Origin: Diacronema lutheri
Lineage: Eukaryota; Haptophyta; Pavlovophyceae; Pavlovales; Pavlovaceae
DNA: 64,000 nt
NCBI GenBank assembly: GCA_019448385.1
Contig: JAGTXO010000026.1
Span: 188,501-252,500 of the forward strand
Reading direction: 5' to 3'
Part shown: positions 19,341-29,300 of the stretch, piece after piece
How the letters are laid out: each line of letters starts with the position of its first letter
How positions within the stretch are numbered: the stretch's first letter is position 1
Position numbers and translations under genes: made by a program
Notes under the pieces: model-generated
The model's input: only the letters and a program-made list of their open reading frames with translations
Databases searched by the model: none
Told to the model about the DNA's origin: nothing

Positions 19341-21061
19341 TGAGCCGGCAGAGCGAAGGCGGTGTGTCGCCACGAAGCTGGCAGGCGCGGTGCGAGAAGG
19401 ACGGCAGCGGGCGGCAGCTTGGGCGACGCGCCAAATGTCGGCATCGCACGCCCCCGTTCGCGGTAGCGCTCGCGGTCAGAAGGCGGCCCGTCGATCGAGA
19501 GGGCGGCACGGACGCTGGCCTGCGTGTCGGCAGAGCGCGCAGGGCCGCCGCGACGCGCGTTGCGGCGGGACTCGAGGCCGCGGCGCCGTCGTGCGGGGCA
19601 GGAACGAGGCCCGCGCGGCTGGCGAAAATGGCGCGCGAGCGCGACGCCGAGTCGAGGGCCTGGCGGACGTGCGGCGGCGCCGCGATTGCCGCCCGCCAGA
19701 GCGCACCGCGCAGAAGGGGGCCGAGCGTCGCGCAAAATAATGCGTGCACGAGGGTCCCATGCACGGGCGTGGCCGCCCAGGTAGCGCGCGCATGCATGCC
19801 GAGGAGCGCGTCGCCAGCGGCCTGTGCCCATTTCAGGGCGAGGTTGCGAGGAAGCGCGCGCAAAGCCGGGTAGGGCGCCGTCTGGGCTGGCGGCGTGGTC
19901 GGCGCCGTGCGCCACGACCAGGACCGCGCCAGCCCCGACGCCCGGAGCGAGCCTGACGAATGGCGTGGCGCGGAGGGCGCGCCCCTGTGCGATTACGACA
20001 GGGGCGCCGGCCCGTTTCCCTGGCCTGCCGGAGGTGCGAGGCCGTCGCGCGAACTCGCAGCGAACAGCCGGTTGCGCTTGGGCGCCGTCGACAGACGCGT
20101 CGGCACGAAGCCCGGCGAGAAAACGTGCGCCGAGCTGCGCGCGTGCAGCGAGATAGGCCCGTTGCGCGCCGCCGGACCGGCGGCGGAGGGCGGCGCGAAA
20201 GGCGGCGGCGGACGGCCACCGGGCGGTGCTGGGTGAGAGAGCGCGGTAGTAGCCGCGCTCGTCGGCGGCCGAGAGCCTGCTGCGCCGGAAGGAGCTGCGG
20301 CGCTGGCGGCGGGGGAGTGGCCGAGCGTGAGCGCCAGGCCGGTCTTCTGGACGGCGCGGGCGAGCGCGAATGCCGAGTTGAGCTCCACGAGGCGCCGAGT
20401 CGCGCCAGGGCCGCAAAACGTGGCGGTGATCGCGGCGTGCGGGGGATGTCGCCGACGCCGGCGAGGTCCGCCAGGGGAAAACAGAAAGAGAAGGCGCCCT
20501 CGTCGGTGTACTCGGTCCTCGAGCACGACGAAAGAGCCGAGCGGACGGCGACGACGGCGATAAGGTCGTCGAGGGCAGCAAGAGTGCCGACCGTGAGCTG
20601 CGCGGCGAAAGCCTCCGGCGAGCCGGGCGGCAAGGGCGAGCCGTCGACGGAGACGACACGCCGCGCGACAGCAGAGGCGTCCAGGGCGAAGGGAGCGGCG
20701 TCGCGAACCAGCGATAACCCGGCGACCGCCATCTCGAGGAGCGCAGGTGCGGGGCCGGGGTAGCGCTCGCAGATCCACGAGAAAGCTCTCATCCGCGCGT
20801 CATGCGTCAGCTCGAGGCCGAGAGCGTGCAGAAGCGAGGCATGAGGTAGGGGTCGAGGGTAGAGAAGCGCAAGAGGCACGTGTCGAGGGAGAAGGCGGAA
20901 AGCGAGGCGGAGCCGGCGACGAGGGCGAGGGCCGCGCCGGCAGCGCCGTCCACCGGGACGAGGTAGACGTCAGCATCGCGCGAGGGCAGGAGCGCGGTTG
21001 CCACTTGCGGTAAAGTGGACGAGCAAGGGGGGTTCGGCAAGGGGGTCGTCGGCCTCAGCAC
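19341..21061 (-). pseudogene. Gag-like upstream region of the DIRS-like element
   Basis: Three overlapping minus-strand frames read on into each other (about 21061-20810, then 20879-20500, then 19863-19360). They carry plausible protein such as VYLVPVDGAAGAALALVAGS, MRAFSWICERYPGPAP and LKWAQAAGDALLGMHAR. I recognise no domain. Position upstream of RT and in the same orientation suggests the element's first ORF (gag/nucleocapsid); this is inference. No frame is intact over the whole stretch. Confidence 0.5.
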
Positions 21062-21164
21062 GATGTCTCGGCCTTTGGACTCCCTTCCCTGCCGGATAAA
21101 GCTTCTTGTTACTGCGTAACAAGTTGCGGTCCTGGCTCACAGTGGCCCTGACGCACGGGCGGGA

Positions 21165-23111
21165 ATGGCGGACTCGTACTTGGTCGGGGCGACGGCGTTC
21201 TGTGACGTGAATGGCGGGCTGCGCGCGGTGCGCGACGCGGTCGTGCACATCCGCGGCGACACGATCGAGCGGTGCGTGCGCGCGCGCGCGCGGTCGCTGC
21301 TCTCTGCGGGCGCACCGCGCACTCACGAGACGGCGACCCCGGACGCGTGCGCGTGCGGCACGCGCCGTCCGCACCGCTCTCAGCGTGGGCCGGAGGGAGG
21401 AGGTGCCCCTGCCGGACGGCGCTGGCGTGCTCGATCTGACGGGCTTCTTCCTCACGCCCGGCCTGTGTGATGTGCGCGTCCACTACTCGCAGAGCTGCTG
21501 GGTCGACAGTGAGCGCCGGGCCCTCCGCTCCGCGCGGGGCCGGGCACCTGTGCCCGCCGACACCCGCGCCCACACTGCGAGTGCCCCGACTGCGTCGCCG
21601 GCCTGCTGCCCCGCTCGCCACGACGCGCTGTGTGCACGATGTTCTGCGTGCGCATGCGAAGCCGTTGCCCCTCCCCGCCCGTGCGCCTCACCCCTTGGCG
21701 CTCCCTGCCGGTCGACGCCCATCCCCACTCCCCGCCCGCAGCCCACCAGCATGCCTTGGGCGCGGGCGCCGCGACGTCGAACGAGGAGGCGGCGGAGGCG
21801 CTGCGCCGGATGCGCGGCACGGTCGCGCAGACCGACCTCGCGCTGCTCAGCTGCGGCGTGACGGCCGCGCTCGACGCGGGAGGCCCGCCGTGGACCCTCG
21901 AGTTGGCCGGGCGCTCACGCGATGTCGGGTCCTTCGACATGCGCGAGCTTCCGCTCGCGCCGACCGTGCTCGCATGCGGCCCGGCGCTCAGCTGCGCTGC
22001 GCACGCTGCGCTGCCCTCATCGGCAGCCGACGATGACCCCGCGCACAATTGGGCCAGCTCTTCTGCGGCCGCCATGCTTAACGTCCGAACGCGCGGCGGT
22101 GCCGAGCGGGCGGTGCGTGCGCTGTGCGAACGCGGGTGCGCCTTCGTCAGCTTCGTGTTGCCCGAGCTGGCGGACGGCACGGTTCCGCGCCAAACCAGCG
22201 ATGGCGGCGCGAATGCTGCCGACGGGAGCGCGCGCAACGCCGCCCACCGCGCGCCCGGAAGCGGCGACGCGGAATTGGCCGGCCCCGTCGCCGCCGCGGA
22301 GCTGCTGCGCACGGTGGCTGACGCGGCGTCCGCCGCGGGCGTTCCGCTCGCGGTCACGTCGGCGCGCTTGAGCGGCGCGCAGCTCGGCGCGCGCGCAGGC
22401 GCGACGCTCCTGTTGCACGGCGTCGACGACGAGCAGCTCGACGAGGCGCTCCTCGTGGCGCTGCGCGCGAGCGCCGACGGGCTCGGCGCACCCGCCGGCG
22501 GCGCGCGGCGCGCGCCCGCGTACTGCGCGGCGCTCTCGCTCTCGCACGCGGCCGAGCGCCTCTTCCGCAGGAGAGCGCCCGTAGGCGCAGAGCGGCCTCA
22601 GCAGCCGGGCCCCACGGGCGCACGGACGGCGGCGCTTGCGTCGCTACTTGCCGCGCTGCCGCCCAACCCGCGCGGGAGGGCGACCCTCGCCGCCCCCTTC
22701 GCCGCGCGCTTCGCCGCGCAGCGGCACACGGCCGCGCTCAACGTGCTGCGGCTGCACATGGCGGGCGTGCCCATCGTCGTGGGGACGGGCGCGGGCGCGC
22801 CTCTGCAGGTGCACGGCGCGGCCATCTTTGACGAAATGGAGGCGTTGCAGCAAGCGGGCCTGAGGCCGCTCGAGGTACTGCGCGCAGCGAGCGTGAATGG
22901 GCACGCGGCGCTCGGCCTCGGCGAGACGCGCGGCACGCTCGGCGCGGGGATGCGGGCAGACCTTGTCGTGCTGCGCGACGACCCGTCTGACGACATTGGC
23001 AACATGCGCTCAATCATGCTCGTGCTTAAGGACGGGTGTGTCGCGTGGGCGAGGCCGGGCAGCCGCCTCGAGGGCGTGCGCCTCGGAGGCGCGCCTGTCA
23101 CACCCGGGTGA
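21165..23111 (+). CDS. Amidohydrolase-family protein with a degenerate metal site
   Basis: Three exons (21165-21271, 21384-21508, 21742-23111) encode 533 residues. Intron donors are GTGCGT (phase 2) and GTGAGC (phase 1); splicing joins TIER-VGREEVPLPDG and SQSCWVD-THQHALGAG. The fold is recognised from the N-terminal FLTPGLCDVRVHYSQ strand and the C-terminal block VPIVVGTGAGAPLQVHG, LRAASVNGHAALGL, GTLGAGMRADLVVL, like imidazolonepropionase/prolidase-type amidohydrolases. The usual DxHxH reads D-V-R-V-H, so the first metal-binding His is Arg and activity is doubtful. ATG 21165 is the first Met before the conserved strand. Intron 2 contains sequence inverted relative to 14.4 kb. Substrate unknown; predicted cytosolic. 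Confidence 0.72.
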
Positions 23112-23198
23112 GGCGGGCACCTTCCTGACTGGGCTTCATTCACTCTTGAGTCACTGGCGCCCTCGGACGTCCGTGACTGCCGCCAAAACGGCGCGCGC

Positions 23199-24947
23199 AT
23201 GTCGCACGCCTCGCATCGTCGTGCGAGGATGCTCGGCGCGGTGGGCGCGTCGTGCCTTGCCCTTGGTGTGCTGCTCGCGTCCTCCGGCGCGGAGCCCTCG
23301 CTCGATCTGCAAAACGGCGCGCACGAGCGGAGCGCGGCGCACTCCACCTCGCGCGGCACGCACGAGCGGAGCGCGGCGCACGCCACCTCGCGCGGCGCGC
23401 ACGAGCGGAGCGCGGCGCACGCCACCTCGCACAGCGCGCCGCACGGCGCGGCACGCGGAGTGCCACCTTCGCACCGTCACCACGCGGGCGCGGTGCTCAA
23501 GGTACTCTGGCTGAGCGACCTGCACTTCAACCCGTTCTACACGAGCCTGCTCGGCCCGAGCTGCAAGTGCATGAGCTACGGGCCGTTCGCGTGCGCCGAG
23601 GAGCGCGACTGGGCGCTGCCGTGGCCGTTTGACGGCGGCGCGTGCCTCGCGCAATCCGATGGCAGCCCGTGGGGCCAGTTCGGCTGCGACGCGCCGTTCA
23701 GCCTCGTCGAGTCGGCGATCGCGAGCGCGCGCGCCACGTGCCCCGAGCCGGCCGCCATCCTCGTCACTGGCGACTACGTTGCGCACCATTCGTGCCAGTT
23801 CCCCGTGACGAGCCCGCAGGACGAGGCGGTGCGGATCGTGCGCGAGACAAGCGCGGCGCTCGCGCGCGCGTTCGAGCACGCCGATGTCAAGCACGTGCAC
23901 CACCCAACGCAGCTGCTGAGCGCGGCGGTTGGCAACGACGACCTCGTGCCCAACTATGCGCTGCCAAACGCGACTGACGGCCACCTCGCGCAGCCGCGCG
24001 CGGCGCTCGTCGCGCTCGCGGACGCGCTCACGCCGCCGCTCGACGAGCTGCAGCGCCACAGCTTTGTGCGTGGCGGCGGCGTGCGGTACGAGATCGGTAA
24101 GATCGTGCTGCTCGCGCTCAACACCGTTGTGTACTCGCCGCACGCGGCCAACCCGAGTGGCTCGCTCCCTGCCGACCCGTTCGGCCAGTTCGCGTGGCTT
24201 GACGCGCAGCTGCTCGACGCGCACGCGCGGCGCGCGCGCGTGCTGATCGTCGGGCACATCCCGCCGTGCGTCGACCAATACTCTTTTCAAATGGAGTGGC
24301 TCCAGCCATACGCAGACACGTACGTCACGATCGTTGCCCGGCACGCCGACGTCGTGAGCGCGCAGCTCTTCGGGCACGCGCACCAAAACATGCTGCGCGC
24401 CTTTCCGCCCGTGCGCGGCACGGCGGCCGAAGCGGGCGATGGGCCGCCGCTGCACGTGAGTGCAGCCATCTCGCCCATATATCACAACAATCCGACGTAC
24501 CGTCTCCTCTCCCTCTCTCCCAGCAGCGGCGCGCTGCACGACTTCACCGTGTTTGCGGCGCAGCTCCACGCAGCGAGCGGTTCGGAGCCGCCCGAGTGGG
24601 CGGCCGCGTACAGCGCGCACGAGCGGTACGCGCCGCACGATGTGCTCACGTCGCGCGGCATCCGCCACTTCGCCGTCGAGATGATGACGGACGACGAGCT
24701 GTTCCGCGCGTACCTGTACGATCGCGAGTCGGGCGCGCCCGGTTGGGACAGCACGCCGGGAACGCCGCGCTTCAATGTAGGCCGCGTGGGGGTTGAGTTG
24801 CGCGTCGCCGCGCGGCAGCCCACCCCAGCGGGCGCCTACCGTGCACAAATGGCGTGCAGCATCGCGCACGGCTTCAGCCAGGCGGCCTTTGATGCATGCG
24901 TGCACCGTGGCGGCCCGAGCGCGGCGGCCGATCCGCCGGCCGAGTGA
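23199..24947 (+). CDS. Secreted acid-sphingomyelinase-like metallophosphoesterase
   Basis: A 582-residue single exon. Calcineurin-type ligands are present in order: WLSDLHFNPFY (Asp107, His109), VTGDYVAHH, GNDDLVPNY where the usual GNHD/GNHE reads GNDD, VGHIPP, and FGHAHQN. The cysteine-containing segment CKCMSYGPFACAEERDW after the first motif and the overall order match acid sphingomyelinase/PPN1-type enzymes. A signal peptide is clear (MLGAVGASCLALGVLLASS), so it is secreted or vacuolar; translation may start at the ATG of 23199 or ten codons later. Three 13-residue tandem repeats (HERSAAHATSR core) form a linker at about residues 40-78. Lipid or polyphosphate substrate cannot be chosen. 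Confidence 0.8.
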   Translation: MSHASHRRARMLGAVGASCLALGVLLASSGAEPSLDLQNGAHERSAAHSTSRGTHERSAAHATSRGAHERSAAHATSHSAPHGAARGVPPSHRHHAGAVLKVLWLSDLHFNPFYTSLLGPSCKCMSYGPFACAEERDWALPWPFDGGACLAQSDGSPWGQFGCDAPFSLVESAIASARATCPEPAAILVTGDYVAHHSCQFPVTSPQDEAVRIVRETSAALARAFEHADVKHVHHPTQLLSAAVGNDDLVPNYALPNATDGHLAQPRAALVALADALTPPLDELQRHSFVRGGGVRYEIGKIVLLALNTVVYSPHAANPSGSLPADPFGQFAWLDAQLLDAHARRARVLIVGHIPPCVDQYSFQMEWLQPYADTYVTIVARHADVVSAQLFGHAHQNMLRAFPPVRGTAAEAGDGPPLHVSAAISPIYHNNPTYRLLSLSPSSGALHDFTVFAAQLHAASGSEPPEWAAAYSAHERYAPHDVLTSRGIRHFAVEMMTDDELFRAYLYDRESGAPGWDSTPGTPRFNVGRVGVELRVAARQPTPAGAYRAQMACSIAHGFSQAAFDACVHRGGPSAAADPPAE

Positions 24948-25080
24948 GCCGCACGTGCTGCGCCCACGCTTTGCGCGACTGCTTGCCTGGATGGAGGGGC
25001 AAGGCCGCCTACGGGGAAGGCCGGTGGGCCGCGTTTCCCGATTTTCGATTTTCGCGCCTTCCCCGTTGCGCGGAAACGTC

Positions 25081-26103
25081 ATGCCGACGTCGGCCGAGCG
25101 CAGCGCGCATCGCCTCGGCGTCGTCCTGATCGGCTGCGCGGCGCTGTGCCTCGCAAGCGACGGCGTGCTGGTCAAGCTTTCGCTCCGTGCCGGCGCGTCG
25201 ACGGCCACGGCGGTCATTGCCAAGATGGCCGTCGCGGCGCTCGGTCTGACCGTCGTGCTCGCCGTGCTCGCGCGCGCCGCACCGCCCGCCGCCGACGGCC
25301 GGACGGGGCTGGCGCGCCTCGTGCCGAGCTGGAGCGGCGCGGCGCACATTGCAGGCGTGGCGGTGATGACAGCCATCGTCCAGCTCGGCTTCACCCTCGG
25401 CTTTTGGCTCACCAAGGCGGCGAACGTGCTCGCGTTCACCTCGCTCGCGCCCATTTGGGGCTCCGTCCTTGCGCGCGTCGCGCTCGACGAGCCGCTGCGC
25501 GCGCGCACGCTGTTGGCAAGTGCGCTCGCGCTTGCCGGCGCGCTCGTCGTGGCCGCCGGCTTCTCGCACGCCCCGACCGGCGCCGGCGGCGCGCCGAATG
25601 TTGCGGTCGGCGCGATTTGCCTTGCGACGGGTATCGCGCAGGCTGGGCAGCTCGTGGTGATCAAGTCGTCGATCACGCGCGCGCCGGGCACGGAGATGCT
25701 GGTCGGCGCAGTGCTCGGCTTTGCCCTCGCCACGCTCGTCGGCTTTGCCCTCGTGCCGCCGCTCCAACCGGCGGATGTGCCGCTCATGCCGCCCGCGCGC
25801 GCGCTCGTCTGGCTGTTCCTCGACGGCGCGGGCATGGCGGGCGCGCTCACCTTCATCACGCTTGCTGGCACGCGCATCTCGCCGCCCGAGGGCGCGCTCG
25901 TCCTACAGCTCGAGGCGCTGCTTGGCCCGATCCTCTGCTTCCTCGTGCTGCGCGAGGCGCCGTCCACGTGCACGGTCGCCGGCGGCTTGATCGTCGTCGT
26001 TGCCGTCTGTGGGCACGAGACGGCTTCTCTCCTCGCAGACTCGCGACAACGCGAGCCGGACGACGCGGTGGCTGGGCGCACGTCGCCTCTGCTCCGCATG
26101 TAG
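25081..26103 (+). CDS. DMT-superfamily (EamA) transporter
   Basis: 340 residues from ATG 25081, with an alternative in-frame Met at 24991. Two EamA halves of about five helices each are visible: LGVVLIGCAALCLASDGVLV, VAVMTAIVQLGFTLGFWLTK, ALALAGALVVAAGFS, then VAVGAICLATGIAQAGQLVV, GFALATLVGFALVPP and the ending GGLIVVVAVCGHE. The PIWGSVLARVALDEPLR and LEALLGPILCFLVLREAP stretches are the typical EamA boxes. These carriers export metabolites or move sugar phosphates; substrate unknown. It ends in SPLLRM, a possible sorting signal. Bases 25355-25413 occur inverted in the intron at 4444-4502. Confidence 0.82.
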   Translation: MPTSAERSAHRLGVVLIGCAALCLASDGVLVKLSLRAGASTATAVIAKMAVAALGLTVVLAVLARAAPPAADGRTGLARLVPSWSGAAHIAGVAVMTAIVQLGFTLGFWLTKAANVLAFTSLAPIWGSVLARVALDEPLRARTLLASALALAGALVVAAGFSHAPTGAGGAPNVAVGAICLATGIAQAGQLVVIKSSITRAPGTEMLVGAVLGFALATLVGFALVPPLQPADVPLMPPARALVWLFLDGAGMAGALTFITLAGTRISPPEGALVLQLEALLGPILCFLVLREAPSTCTVAGGLIVVVAVCGHETASLLADSRQREPDDAVAGRTSPLLRM

Positions 26104-26324
26104 CTCTCTCTGGTGAATCGCGCGCCTAGAATTGACAAGGGTGTGAAAATCTCTCTCCCCCCCCCCCCCCCCCCCCCCGCCTCTCGCTCGTTGTCTGCCG
26201 TGATTCATCAATGCCATGCCTCGAGCCGCCGCGCGACCTACCGCGAGCACCCGCCCGCCGCGCGGGGCTTGCCGCAGTGGTTCGGACGCCGCACTCGCGC
26301 GTCGCCCTCGCCCCGCCCTCCGCC
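26104..26324. other. Convergent intergenic gap with a C22 tract
   Basis: This gap separates the stops of the transporter and the minus-strand ACCase. It holds 22 consecutive C residues (26157-26178) after a CT-rich run. No ORF or other signal is supported. Confidence 0.8.
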
Positions 26325-29300
26325 TCACTTCACCCTGCTCTGCAGGAAGGCGAGCAGGTCGGCGCGCGCCTTTGCGTCGAGCGGTGCGATGAGCGTCTCG
26401 AGCTGCGCGCTCACCGCGCCGAAGGCCAGCTCGCGGCCCGCGCTCTCGATCGCGGCCGAGCTCGTCTCCATCAGCTCGACGATCGCGCGGTCATCCTCCC
26501 AGTCAATGCCGGACGCCGTCGCGAGCGCGCTCAGCTTGCCGCTCACCTGTCGCACCGCGACGGGCGGCGGCACGCAGGGCCGGGTGGCGAGCGCGTGAGA
26601 CGGCCGCGCGTGCGCTTTGCCCTGGCCGGTTGATGGGCGCCGCGTGGCGGGTCAGCGGCGACGCGGCGCGGCTCACCTCTGCGCGCGTGATCTTGCGCGC
26701 CGCGAGCTGCGAGAAGGCGGCCTGCGCCTTGGCCTCCGCAAGCCGCCGCTTGAGCCGCCTGCGCGCGCGGCGGCGCGGGCGCGCGCGTGTGTCGCATGAG
26801 GGCCGCGCGTGCGTCGCATGAGGGCCGCGTGTGCGTCGCATGAGGGTCGCGCGCGGAGCGCGCGCGCGCGTGCGCGGCTGGGCGCGCGATCGCCCCCCCC
26901 CCCCCCCCCGCCTGCGCGCGCGCGTGGTGTCGCGGTGCGCTCGCCAGTAAAAGTAGGTACGGCTCGTCTCCCACGGCACGACCTCGCGGATCACGCCCTT
27001 GGCCTTCATCCGGCCGGGCCTGTCGTGCAGGTCGGCAAACTCGTAGGCGACCTGCAGGTAGAGCGGGAGAAGCGCTTCCTGACGCGCGTCGATCTGCGCC
27101 TGGCACGCCTCGATGTCCGCGACCATGGTGAGCGAGCCAATTTTGGCCGACAGCTCGCGCAGCACCGGGTCGTTGCGCGCCATCAGCTTGAGCAAGTCGG
27201 GCTTGCGGAACTTGATGTCGCAGATGCCGGGCGGCTCGAGAATGCCGCCGCGCGAGTTGCACTCGGCGTACATCTCCATCATCTCCTCGTTGATCGTCGG
27301 GTCGACCACCACCCACGAGCCGCCGCGCAGCTCGCCGTGCGGCGGGATGTACACGAAGACGGGCGCCTGTCACGCGGGCGGTGCGGGCGGCGGCGGTGGT
27401 GGGGTGCGTCACGGTGCGTCACGGTGCGTCACGGTGCGCCACGGTGCGCCACGGTGCGCCACGCGGCGCGCGCAGCGGCGCGGCGGCGCTCGTGCGCGCA
27501 CGTCATGCTTGCGCAGCGCGTCGACAATGTATGCGCCGTACTTGAGCACCTCGCCAAACATGTCACGCGTGCCGCCCGAGAAGCCACGCCAGTTGGCAAA
27601 GATGAAGACGGGCAGCCGCTCGCCGTGGTTGAAGTCGGAGAGGGCCTGCGCCGTCTTGAAGGCCGAGTCGGGGAACCACACCTGCCCCGCCTGCTGCAAC
27701 ACCATCTCCGACGAGGCCGGGTTGGCCGGGTCGGCCGGGATGCGCGTCTCGGTCATGCGCGTCTCGACGGCGATCACGCCGACCGGCTGGCCGCCGAGGC
27801 GCGCGCGGCCTATGACAACCGACTTGCCCCACTGCGCGTGGTACTCGGTGAACGAGCCCGCGTCAAAGAAGCCGCGCAGCGGCCGCCCGTCCGCGTCGAC
27901 CGTGCCGGCGAGGAAGTTGCGCGGGTCGTAGGGCGTCGCGGTCGGCTTGAAGTCGACGAGCCGGTCGACCGGGTCGGCGGTCGGGCGCGCGGGCGCAAAG
28001 TGGTGGACGGTCTCGGGCGTGTACGAGAGCCAGCGCACGACGGCCTCCATCCCCGCCTGGTCGTTGGGCACGCCCATGTGCGCGATCCCGTTGGGCAGCA
28101 TGATCTGCGGGCCGCCGAGCTGGTCCTGCGACGAGTAGACGTCGCGGCCGAGGAGCTTGTTGAGCGCCGAGTAGCCCGTGAGGATCATCGGGCCCTCGTC
28201 CTTCTGGATGACGCGCTGGCCGAGGCGGTTGAGGTACGCGCCGATCCCGACGGAGCGCCCCGTCACGTACGAGAGCGTGAAGATGTCCTCGTACGCGCGC
28301 GACGTCTCGCCGGCGATCATACCCGAGCCGCGCAGATTCTCGACGCCGATCCCGTGCAGCTTGCCGATCACCGCGTCGAGGCGGTAGCGCGCCTCGCCAC
28401 CGACGGTGAGCTTGTCGGCGAGCACCGTCCCCGCCGGCAGGGTTGCGTAGTCCGGCTCGCTCAGGTAAAGATACTCGTACCCCGCCGCCGGGTTGGCCGC
28501 GTCCTTCCACGCGACGTTGACGAGTGGCTTGACCTCGTCCGCGAGCCCGATGCGCGCGCCCGAGTTGGACGCGATGTGCACGCGCGGGTAGCCGTGCGCG
28601 CGCGCGTACTCGGAGACCTTCATGAAGACGTCGTCCTCGCGCACGCCAAACGAGCCCGACTGGAAGGTGCAGTCGTTGGCGACGATGACGAGCGGCCGGC
28701 CGGCGGGGAACTCGGGCGTCTTGAGCACGCAGCTCCAGCCCACCATCCCCACGTCGTTCGTGCCGACGAGGCGGTCGACGGGCGCGACCTTGGAGCCGTC
28801 GGGCGTGAGCGCGAGCTCCGTCGACTGCAGCACGCCCTCGGGCATGTTTGGCGGCAGGCCCATCTCCGCAAAGTGGTTGCTCCACTCGCCGATCAGCGCG
28901 CGCTCGAGGAGGCCGAGGAAGTCGTACGCGTACGTCGTGCCCGTGCGGCGCGCGGTGGCGCGCTTCGAGTCGAGCGAGTTGTCCGCGCGGTACGGCTGCA
29001 GCATGCACACCTCCGGATCCGCGCCCGAGTCCTTGGAGATGGTGCAGAAGGTCGAGCCGATGCCCGTCACCGGGTCGAGGTACTCGAGGTAGCCGGCGGT
29101 GCGCAGCCACGAGCCCTCGAGCGACGTGGCCATCAGCCGCACGCCCTGCCGCTTCGAGCGGTCCTTGGTGTTGCAGTGGATCTTCACCTCAATCTCATCC
29201 ACGCTCAGCTTGAGCAGCCGCGGCGCATTCGCCGCGAGCGTCGTCTTCATCAGCTTTTCAAAGTTTGAGACGAGCAGCTCGGCCGACGAGTCAAAGGCGG

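Larger units (their letters stand above)
15700..21125 (-). mobile_element. Degraded tyrosine-recombinase (DIRS-like) retrotransposon
   Basis: Read on the minus strand, the order is a gag-like region, reverse transcriptase, RNase H, then tyrosine recombinase, with no aspartic protease or integrase. That order is typical of DIRS/Ngaro/PAT retroelements. Several frames must be joined at homopolymers, so it is a dead copy or the assembly has indels there. A perfect hairpin CTTGTTAC-TGC-GTAACAAG at 21105-21123 sits near the upstream end; the 63-bp minisatellite borders the downstream end. True termini (split direct or inverted repeats) could not be fixed. Confidence 0.85.

Noticed and set aside
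23151-26138. 995-codon minus-strand frame
   Set aside because: It runs opposite the sphingomyelinase-like and EamA genes, both of which have clear motifs; it is a GC-bias shadow with no domain.
26809-29268. 819-codon plus-strand frame opposite ACCase
   Set aside because: Same shadow effect; it also crosses three ACCase introns without change in character.
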